30,756 bases of DNA from a virus. The translations under genes and the position numbers were made by a program. The stretch is from the IMG/VR virus record IMGVR_UViG_3300009285_001485, positions 1 to 30,756 of that record. One strand, written 5' to 3'. Shown in pieces: positions 15,475-22,485 of this stretch (the stretch's first letter is position 1; each line of letters begins with the position of its first letter). A model generated the notes under the pieces. That model was not told the origin of the DNA. It searched no databases and was given only the letters and a program-made list of their open reading frames with translations.

Positions 15475-17517
15475 TTACGCTAGAGCCACACCAACCCAAG
15501 TTGATGCGTTTCTAACCCACAGCTTGTTGGCGTCTACCTCAAAGAAGATAGAGCCAGCCGCAGCCGCATCACTAGGTGAGGCACTAGCGTGCTGTGGGAT
15601 TACTAACCCAAACCCAGCCCCGCTACCAGTAAATGTGGTAAGCATGGCCGCCGAAGCTATGAATGTTCCAGCTCCGTAGTCAAACTTATATGTTCCACCA
15701 GTACAGGTAATGTCTAGGTTGGTATCGGTAGTGCCACCAACAACAATAGTGTCGTTGCCGGTCAGGGCATTGACTGCCAGAGTTGAGGTACCGTCGAATT
15801 CAATCTTGAATCCATCGGCAGTTGATTCGTCTCCACCAAGTTGTAGCGCAACGGCATCGGCAAGGATTAAGTCATCAGCACTTTGGTCCCACACCATAAA
15901 CTTGTTGGTGGTATCACCGAAGGCCTTGAAGTCAACGCCAGTAGCATCAACCCCAAGAGTAACATTGCCCTTGAATGTTGAAATACCCGCCTTGACCAGC
16001 AAGGCACCATTGGCTAATGCGTCAAGGGCCACCAAGTACGAACCTGCTTGAGTAGCACCTTCGTCCTCAATGTATAGCCCCTTACCCTCAATAGCGGCGG
16101 CATCTGCGCCAGTCCCCTGCATCTTAATGTAGATAACATGACCAGCTTCGGCAGTAGCGGCACCGTCTGAACGGAAGTCCAGAGCCGCTCCCTCGCCTGC
16201 AGTACCCAGCCAAGGACCAGCATCAATCTTGACGAATTGACCGGTGTGGGCATCGGTGGCATCAAACAAGATACCATCTCCAGCCGCACCGTTGGCATCG
16301 ATATGGATTTGAGTGGCACCAGACGATGTCATGTTTAAGTTGTACTCTGCCGCAGTAGTGTTCTTGGTGTCCAACAGAAGGTTAATACCACCAGTTGCGT
16401 GAGTTTCCTCAATCTCCAAGACGGCAGCAGTCCCGGTTGCGTTGTTACGCTTAATGGTATTGCCTTCGTCCGCAGTGTTGTCAATCGTCATGAACCCCAA
16501 GTCAACATCAATATCACCAGCAGTGATTTGGAGGTCACCAGCAGTGATAGTTAAGACATCGGTTGACGCTACGCCAGCAATAACTACAGCCCCATTAGTA
16601 CCTACCGTGAAGTCGTTAGCAGAACCGTCAAAACACGCAATGTATTTGCCGGTTGAGCCAATACCATCAGAGTCGAGGTAGAGCATTGAACCCGTAGACA
16701 GAGCATCGGCAGTAATCGCGAGCACCTTACCAGTAGTAACCGCGGAGCCGATAGTAATATCAGATGTAGTAGTCCCGGAGAAAGTCCATGCACCTGCGTT
16801 CTCATCGGTTGTGTCGGTCCAGTTGAATTGACCGTCAGCGATGGTGAAGTCACCAGTTGGACTGGCAGATACTAATTGGGCAAGGGTAACCGTAGTACCC
16901 ACAGTAGAGTCATAAAACTCTAGGTCTGTTCCGCTAAAGCGGATGTAGGAGTCAGTTACGCCAGATGCTCCGAACGAGAGTTGCTCATTGTCGCCATTTA
17001 ACGCCAGGTCTCCACCCGTAAGAATCACATCACCATCCGTGACCACAATATCGCCAGCGGTTATGGTTAACGCTGCGGTACCCTCGGCTTCACCAGCAAT
17101 CGTGGTGGCACCGTTGGCACCGATAGTGAACTTGGCATCAGCACCAGAATTGTCAAGACAGCGGAAGTAGATCCCGTTGGCGTCTCCATCGTCAGTGAAC
17201 TTCAGGTCAACCAGAATGGTGTCAGCAGACAGGTCGGCATCAGTGTTGCTAATCGTGAATACTGTACCCGTATCTAGTGTGGAAGTCCAAGTATTCGTAT
17301 ACCCAGCGAAGGCAATCGTGCCATTTGCGTCTGGGTCAGCGATGTCATCGTAGGCGGTGGCGGAACCGCTCGATGTCGGCAGAGTGTAAACCGTGCCCTC
17401 CTGCCGGAATCGGAATCCCGTACCCGCGACATAGCGAAGTTCGCCATTTGCATCTGGCTGGGTGGTGTTGGAATTGTCCAACCCCAAACCAGATATGTGA
17501 GTTGTTTTTTCAGCCAT
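15475..17517 (-). CDS. Large fibre-like structural protein with internal repeat (680 aa)
   Basis: Encodes 680 residues of low-complexity beta-rich sequence (G, A, T, D and I dominate). A block of about 36 residues occurs twice, near 130-165 and 303-338, each with the pattern F-T-x-G-x-N-G-A, then I-A-G, then L-T-I-T-A-G-D. The C-terminal region (about 640-680) resembles the V-P-x-x-A-x-x-x-P-x-x-A-A-A-G-S-I-F-F segment found at the ends of many phage fibres. Probably a side fibre or head fibre. The start overlaps the end of the DUF559 nuclease gene by 8 bp. Confidence 0.6.
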   Translation of the reverse strand: MAEKTTHISGLGLDNSNTTQPDANGELRYVAGTGFRFRQEGTVYTLPTSSGSATAYDDIADPDANGTIAFAGYTNTWTSTLDTGTVFTISNTDADLSADTILVDLKFTDDGDANGIYFRCLDNSGADAKFTIGANGATTIAGEAEGTAALTITAGDIVVTDGDVILTGGDLALNGDNEQLSFGASGVTDSYIRFSGTDLEFYDSTVGTTVTLAQLVSASPTGDFTIADGQFNWTDTTDENAGAWTFSGTTTSDITIGSAVTTGKVLAITADALSTGSMLYLDSDGIGSTGKYIACFDGSANDFTVGTNGAVVIAGVASTDVLTITAGDLQITAGDIDVDLGFMTIDNTADEGNTIKRNNATGTAAVLEIEETHATGGINLLLDTKNTTAAEYNLNMTSSGATQIHIDANGAAGDGILFDATDAHTGQFVKIDAGPWLGTAGEGAALDFRSDGAATAEAGHVIYIKMQGTGADAAAIEGKGLYIEDEGATQAGSYLVALDALANGALLVKAGISTFKGNVTLGVDATGVDFKAFGDTTNKFMVWDQSADDLILADAVALQLGGDESTADGFKIEFDGTSTLAVNALTGNDTIVVGGTTDTNLDITCTGGTYKFDYGAGTFIASAAMLTTFTGSGAGFGLVIPQHASASPSDAAAAGSIFFEVDANKLWVRNASTWVGVALA

Positions 17518-17794
17518 TTGTTTGTTTAATTATGGATTGTATAGTCCCTACGACCGCCCGCCTATCTTGTCTGACTTCATCGGCAGTAAATCGAACTAGG
17601 TCGTAACCTCCTTCCAAAAGGATGCGGTTTTTGGCCATATCGCCCCTTAATGAGTGATATGTTTTACCATCAACCTCCACAACCAAGTTCCCTACCAAGA
17701 AATCGACCTCACGCCCCAAAATCTCGACCCCGTACTGATATGAAATACCAGCCCGATTGAGAGCATCGGCCAAGATACGTTCAGGCCTTGTCAT
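17510..17794 (-). CDS. DUF559 / Vsr-like PD-(D/E)xK nuclease (94 aa)
   Basis: Encodes 94 residues. The core V-D-F-L-V-G-N-L-V-V-E-V-D-G-K-T-Y-H (30-47), followed by K-N-R-I-L-L-E-G-G-Y-D-L-V-R-F-T (about 55-70), is the signature of DUF559/Vsr-like endonucleases. D31, E40 and D42 are the likely metal ligands. The domain is complete. It probably cleaves DNA at a specific site or structure. It sits between the capsid gene and a fibre gene, so it may be a homing-type passenger or have a role in DNA processing. The start has an AAGGGGGACTT ribosome site. Confidence 0.78.
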   Translation of the reverse strand: MTRPERILADALNRAGISYQYGVEILGREVDFLVGNLVVEVDGKTYHSLRGDMAKNRILLEGGYDLVRFTADEVRQDRRAVVGTIQSIIKQTNG

Positions 17795-17817
17795 AAGTCC
17801 CCCTTTTTATTTTGGTC

Positions 17818-17847
17818 GGGGGTGTTTTTTATCATTGGCACACCCCC
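17818..17847 (-). other. Stem-loop after the major capsid gene
   Basis: GGGGGTGT pairs with ACACCCCC (8 bp, 14-base loop) 20 bases after the capsid stop. The loop carries an A-rich run on the transcribed strand and no U-tract follows. This is a plausible 3'-end stabiliser or partial attenuator that would let capsid mRNA exceed downstream fibre mRNA. Confidence 0.5.
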
Positions 17848-17867
17848 AAAGCCAATAGTCCTAAAGA

Positions 17868-18851
17868 TTAGGAACTGTAACCAGCCCCATCACCCTTCGA
17901 ACCCCATTGACCCCGCCAATCCTGCCATCCTTTAGCCATCCGAAAACGACCATAGATAGTAAGAATTTCGGTGTCCTCATCATAGGCATCATAGGCTTCA
18001 AATCTGTCACGGAATTTAACCGTAACTTTATTGAAGACTGGAGACTGCAAGAACCACACCGTTGCGGAACCCGCTGTCTCGCCTAGACCAGTCGCCCCGA
18101 TTTCGGCACCGAAGTACCGAGATGGGACTACCTCATAAGAGCCGAGGTAAGCATTTTTGTCGTTATCCGCAGTTCCAGACCGAAGTGTGGAACCAGTGAT
18201 AATCATCGCCTCCTTACGCAAGTCGATAGGAACGATTAACTTTATCAATCCCTCTCGCGTGCCATCACCCACAACATCCACAATCTGTCCCCGCTCATCC
18301 AGCACTTTTTCAAATGCCAAGAAAGCAGTTTCCAGATTAACTTCAGTCAGAGTAATACCAGTAGAAGATGCATTGCTTTGTACGCTACCGCCATCCTTGC
18401 GAGGATGGAGGGTTGAGAACAAAGGCTTCGCATCGCCATAACTAGTGTAAGCAGTGGAGAAGCCACTCCGCCACATGGACGTTGCAATCTTCTCCTCGCT
18501 GGTTCTCGCTCTACGCGAGATACCTTCGCGAACCCAGTCGTTCATAGAACCGTACTGTCCGTCGTCATTCAGTTCGCGGGTGACGTTAACACCCTTGCGG
18601 AATTTAAGCGCTGTGTACCGAGTCTTGTAGCCCTCCAGCATTGCGTCTTTGGCGGTGGCGGAACCTTCCGATTCCTCCGCATAATCGCCGAGACCAGCTG
18701 CATTGACTACCTCGTCATAGGCCCTGTCTGTGTCCATTACGCGCGTAATCCGAGGATACAAAGGAGCATACTCGTTGTATTGATTGTACGCGTACTCGAC
18801 CAAACCAGGGGCTATGGCCTCGGCCCAGTTGCCGCGAGTCATATTTGCCAT
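17868..18851 (-). CDS. Major capsid protein (HK97 fold)
   Basis: Encodes 327 residues, the usual size for a major head protein without a long N-terminal scaffold. Features include the N-terminal helical region, the Y-G-D-A-K-P-L-F-S-T-L-H-P segment (138-150) characteristic of Mu gpT-like and related HK97-fold capsid proteins, and a C-terminal R-D-R-F-E-A-Y-D segment. It lies directly after scaffold and decoration-type genes. The ATG has an AGGATAA ribosome site. Many copies assemble into the icosahedral shell around the scaffold. Confidence 0.88.
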   Translation of the reverse strand: MANMTRGNWAEAIAPGLVEYAYNQYNEYAPLYPRITRVMDTDRAYDEVVNAAGLGDYAEESEGSATAKDAMLEGYKTRYTALKFRKGVNVTRELNDDGQYGSMNDWVREGISRRARTSEEKIATSMWRSGFSTAYTSYGDAKPLFSTLHPRKDGGSVQSNASSTGITLTEVNLETAFLAFEKVLDERGQIVDVVGDGTREGLIKLIVPIDLRKEAMIITGSTLRSGTADNDKNAYLGSYEVVPSRYFGAEIGATGLGETAGSATVWFLQSPVFNKVTVKFRDRFEAYDAYDEDTEILTIYGRFRMAKGWQDWRGQWGSKGDGAGYSS

Positions 18852-18865
18852 TGTATTATCCTAGT

Positions 18866-19414
18866 TTAGCCGTTGTCAGCCCGTTCCACGATTTCGTAAA
18901 GACCCTTCGACGAATCATCTGGGTCAGCTCCGTGAATCATGAAAGTAGCCTTAGTAGTAACGGCAGCACTGTTGTTGTTTTCATCAATTTGAGTATCGTC
19001 AACCAAGTCGGTATAGTTTCCTTTCAAATTGGCTCCCGAAGTGGTACCGAAAGTACCATCAGTCGAGTTATTGTAGACATTGCCGTATTGAACGTAAATA
19101 TCTACCGCAATTTGCTTATCGGTCTGGTTATCGGAAGTCGCTTGATAGCGACCAACTCCAACCCCTCCGGCCGTGTAAGTACCATCGAAATCTGTAGTCG
19201 ATGTTAATTTGTCCAGAGGTATACCATCCTTGTTAACGATAGCCGCAACGATGCCATAAACATCAGCACCACCAGAGTCCTGCTCATCAGCGAACCCTGA
19301 AACTACCTTAACAGCAGAACCTACATACATATCAGCGCTATTGGTGATAGTAACACGCTCGGTAACCGCAGGGTTAAGACCGAGCTTGTTGTATTTCAAG
19401 CCAAAGCCTGCCAT
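18866..19414 (-). CDS. Probable head decoration / capsid-associated protein (182 aa)
   Basis: Encodes 182 residues, beta-rich and acidic overall, beginning G-F-G-L-K-Y-N-K. A segment V-Y-G-I-V-A-A-I-V-N-K-D-G-I-P (about 52-66) and G-V-G-R-Y-Q fit a small beta-barrel. Its place between scaffold and capsid is where decoration or capsid-stabilising proteins of many phages lie. The specific family is not recognised. The start has no clear Shine-Dalgarno. Confidence 0.6.
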   Translation of the reverse strand: MAGFGLKYNKLGLNPAVTERVTITNSADMYVGSAVKVVSGFADEQDSGGADVYGIVAAIVNKDGIPLDKLTSTTDFDGTYTAGGVGVGRYQATSDNQTDKQIAVDIYVQYGNVYNNSTDGTFGTTSGANLKGNYTDLVDDTQIDENNNSAAVTTKATFMIHGADPDDSSKGLYEIVERADNG

Positions 19415-19434
19415 AGTAGTGTAGATTTATCTTG

Positions 19435-20166
19435 TTATATTTTGCCTTGGCGACGCAACTTTCCGTTGAGATACAACTCCTCCGCCTTCTCGTGAGTCAT
19501 TTCGGGAAACATTTTATGAGCTAGGGCTTTTTCGTCCATAGTCAGCGTTTCCTTGTCCTCGCCAGTTGACATCGAAGTTGATGTCCCGCCCACATCCACC
19601 TGTTCAACCGAAGCCTGTCTGCGACCAGCGAGTTCCCTGTCTTTTAGAACAGTATCCTTGTTGGCCAACAAATAAGCATCCTCGAAGTCAGCTATTAAAG
19701 CGTCCTTCGTGGTGCCACGCCTGACACCTAGACGGGCCAGATGGTATTTAACATCCGACCACTGGGTGTTATCCGTGTCGTTTTCGGGCGACAGTTCAGG
19801 ATGCCGACGGTAAATCTCGGCAAGTGCTTCGCTCTCTGCAGATTTAATCTGCAACTTGGTACTGGCTTCAATAGCATCTACTTTCTGACGAAGTTCTTTA
19901 ACCTCTTCTATCGCTTGCGGGTCGCCGATGGGCGATGCGGGCGACTTGGGGTTAATATCCTCGTCGGAAACTAAACTGCGTCTCTCTTTGCGGGCTTTCA
20001 CCACATCTCCGAGTAAACGCTTGCTGTCTTCTTCCAGACCAGCCTTTTTTCGCTCAAGTTCCGCTACTTCACCTTCGAGGCGAGCTTTTGTCTCTTCGGG
20101 TGTTTCGCCTTGAGCAACTTTTGAGTCAGACTGCTCGGTCTGCTCTTGTGTCTCTTCGATACTCAT
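19435..20166 (-). CDS. Capsid scaffold protein (243 aa)
   Basis: Encodes 243 residues, very rich in E, K, Q, A and D. A long coiled-coil region spans about 20-120 (many heptad L, V and A positions). A flexible middle follows, then a short charged helical C-terminus (Y-L-N-G-K-L-R-R-Q-G-K-I) typical of the capsid-binding hook of scaffolds. The position between portal and capsid genes is standard. The scaffold would direct shell assembly and leave before or during packaging. The start has a strong GGAGGTAGTT ribosome site. Confidence 0.85.
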   Translation of the reverse strand: MSIEETQEQTEQSDSKVAQGETPEETKARLEGEVAELERKKAGLEEDSKRLLGDVVKARKERRSLVSDEDINPKSPASPIGDPQAIEEVKELRQKVDAIEASTKLQIKSAESEALAEIYRRHPELSPENDTDNTQWSDVKYHLARLGVRRGTTKDALIADFEDAYLLANKDTVLKDRELAGRRQASVEQVDVGGTSTSMSTGEDKETLTMDEKALAHKMFPEMTHEKAEELYLNGKLRRQGKI

Positions 20167-20328
20167 AACTACCTCCGTTTATACTCCCTTTATAACGCAG
20201 TTGGGGTCTGCGGGGAGAGTTATTGATATACCACAGGTGGCTTCCCGCCTCCTAAGTTTTTTTATTTGTCCCGTGGGACCTGGGCACCACCAGTGCCCGT
20301 GAGAGATGGGAAGAAATCTGGGGTATAA
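20167..20328 (-). other. Structured 162-bp intergenic leader before the scaffold gene
   Basis: No gene is seen. On the transcribed strand there are three small hairpins: GGGCAC/GTGCCC (20282-20298), GTCC/GGAC (20268-20279, followed by an A-rich run) and CGCAG/CTGCG (20196-20212). An unused AGGAGG (minus strand, near 20250) has no start codon at a suitable distance. No convincing promoter is present. This is the longest gap within the packaging-capsid block and may tune scaffold and capsid expression. Confidence 0.4.
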
Positions 20329-20592
20329 CTATTCTGGTTTTAGTTTCTTAACCTTTGGTTTGTCGGTACAAATAGCTTCCGCCGTCGTAAGTTGTCTCCG
20401 TAGAAGGTCAACTTTGCCGTGTAGGGAATATATTTCCCTAGTATTGAACTCTCTGTAATTGGGATGGGAGAGTTTCAATATCATTCGCTCAAATCCACCA
20501 ATAATTTCTTGTAAGTATTCTTTGACACCTGGTGTACGCCAGATGTATTTTAGGAACTCGACACTGACTTCTGTCTTTTTTATAGTATCCAT
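20329..20592 (-). CDS. Small helical protein between portal and scaffold (87 aa)
   Basis: Encodes 87 residues, mostly helical and basic, with a lysine-rich end (K-P-K-V-K-K-L-K-P-E). The ATG directly follows the TAA of the portal gene. No motif is recognised. Small helical proteins at this position are common in podoviruses and some are portal or scaffold accessory factors. The function is unknown. Confidence 0.5.
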   Translation of the reverse strand: MDTIKKTEVSVEFLKYIWRTPGVKEYLQEIIGGFERMILKLSHPNYREFNTREIYSLHGKVDLLRRQLTTAEAICTDKPKVKKLKPE

Positions 20593-22485
20593 TTAAACTC
20601 CTAGGGACTTACGGGCATTTAACATTGCTGGTACGCCCTCTCCCATTGCTTGGCCACCGCCCATCATGGCTTCGGGGGCTCCAGGGGTCGCTACGGCTCC
20701 CTCTTTGGCATAATCTTCATGAGAGCGGTTGAATTTCTCCGCTAGTTTTTTAGACATTTTGTCTTTATCGGCTAGTTCGGGATAGAGAGTTAAATACAGT
20801 TGCTGGAAAGTTGCTTCTTCATTGCGCTCAGTTGCCTTGGAGGTTCTGACTGATGAATTGGCTATGGCCCGTACTCCCACTTCAAAATCCTCTAGAGCTT
20901 CAGGAGTCAACAATATTCTTTCTGTCCCCGAGGCTGGGTCGGGCTGGACAACAATTTTATCCACCACATCCCCATATTTTTCTTTTAACTTCTGTTTGAC
21001 TTCTGGCGGCATCGATACCCGTGGCAGTTTTTCAGTAAACTCAATCACGACCGTGCCCGTCCCTTGAGATAACATATATGGCATATTATCGACTCGCAAC
21101 TTGCGATATATCGCCTTCCCGTTTTCAATCCCAATCGGTTTAGTATAGTTATCTAAAATGTTAGATACTCTAAGCATGGCCCCATTCTCAACTCCCGCCT
21201 CTTGGAATGCCAAGAATAAGGACATATTTTCCAGAGACCCTTCGCGAGCCCGTTCTACTTCGGTGGCAGTTTTGGTATTGCCCACGCCAGAAATCCCCTG
21301 TGTCACATCATCGGCAGAGGCCAGGTTCATTCCTTGAGCAAGCATTCCCATCATCTTAAATGCCGAAGAATCTGGAGAGGATATCCGAAGCTCTCTGGTC
21401 TGGCTCAAATCACCAGAAACTGGGATACGCCTACCTGGCACCATTAGCTCATCCTCTATCTCTGATAACATATTAGACAAAATGGGAGGATGAATAGCCA
21501 AGAACTGCTGGTCGAGGCTCATTCTAAGAAGTGTGTCAAAGGCATCGCTCTCGCCCTTCAGTTTATTCGGAAGCGGATTACCATAAAAGAAGTCTTCGGC
21601 TAATGGTTCAAACCTATACGCCCAGAAAGGAAGTCCCCTGCCCTTCTTAACATTCCTGCGAAAGGGTAGTTTTGTACCAGCTCTGGTTAGTAATACACCA
21701 TTCGCTAAAATATCAAATGTATCAGTAGCCTTGTTAAACCACCTAATCACCTGGACTTCATCGTCACCCGCCCTCCCATTGCTGAATTGAGTATAGAAAG
21801 TCGATTCCTTAACTAGTGCACCTGGTAAGACATATTTGGCGTTGGGAAACTTGCCCTCTGGGAATTCTTGCTTGAATACCGACCACTTGGGATAAGTCGT
21901 CCAGAAACAGTGTGCCATCTCCTGAATGTTTTGCTTTCTTAGATCGCCCGGATAAAAGTCCTCTAGCTTGACAATTTCCGAGTAAACATCATTCCAATTA
22001 TTCCATGGAACATTCTTATATCCCTCAAAGACCACCACCGTCCCCTTAACAATAGCCGCCAGCATCTGATTAAACTCTGGCATCGAATATTTCTCTTTTT
22101 CTTTGGAGACATCGTAAAGAGCTTGGATAATTTTAGTTCTAACTTTCTCTACGCTATCCTCGGCGAAGAACTCTATTTTAGTTCTCTTGGCGGATAAGCG
22201 GGACAGAAAAGCCATCACCTTATTTCTCGGCACAGAAGTAACCACCTTGGCTTGCCAATCTTCTGTATTGCGACGGGCACGCTGATAGAGATTAAATCTC
22301 TTTTGCGAGTCATCAATCAGTTTCCGCAGAGTTCGATTATTAAAATGCGGGAACCGTTGGTCTCGGTCAGATTCGGCCAATGCGAAAGCCGACCAAATGG
22401 TTCTACTGCGATCTAGTTCTTCTGTTGTGGGTTGGTAGGCATTCTCTGAAACGATTACCTCAACCCCATCCACTTTTGTTGTCAT
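20593..22485 (-). CDS. Portal protein (630 aa)
   Basis: Encodes 630 residues. The length, the alternation of helical and beta segments, and the neighbourhood (directly after the large terminase and before the scaffold) identify the dodecameric portal. Supporting features are a conserved A-x-H-P-P-I-L-S (about 355-361), a T-A-T-E-V-x-x-A-R-E-G-S (about 425-436) of the type seen in podovirus-like portals, a long helical region, and a G-, A- and M-rich C-terminal tail (about 605-625). It would form the DNA channel and the docking site for the terminase. Confidence 0.83.
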   Translation of the reverse strand: MTTKVDGVEVIVSENAYQPTTEELDRSRTIWSAFALAESDRDQRFPHFNNRTLRKLIDDSQKRFNLYQRARRNTEDWQAKVVTSVPRNKVMAFLSRLSAKRTKIEFFAEDSVEKVRTKIIQALYDVSKEKEKYSMPEFNQMLAAIVKGTVVVFEGYKNVPWNNWNDVYSEIVKLEDFYPGDLRKQNIQEMAHCFWTTYPKWSVFKQEFPEGKFPNAKYVLPGALVKESTFYTQFSNGRAGDDEVQVIRWFNKATDTFDILANGVLLTRAGTKLPFRRNVKKGRGLPFWAYRFEPLAEDFFYGNPLPNKLKGESDAFDTLLRMSLDQQFLAIHPPILSNMLSEIEDELMVPGRRIPVSGDLSQTRELRISSPDSSAFKMMGMLAQGMNLASADDVTQGISGVGNTKTATEVERAREGSLENMSLFLAFQEAGVENGAMLRVSNILDNYTKPIGIENGKAIYRKLRVDNMPYMLSQGTGTVVIEFTEKLPRVSMPPEVKQKLKEKYGDVVDKIVVQPDPASGTERILLTPEALEDFEVGVRAIANSSVRTSKATERNEEATFQQLYLTLYPELADKDKMSKKLAEKFNRSHEDYAKEGAVATPGAPEAMMGGGQAMGEGVPAMLNARKSLGV

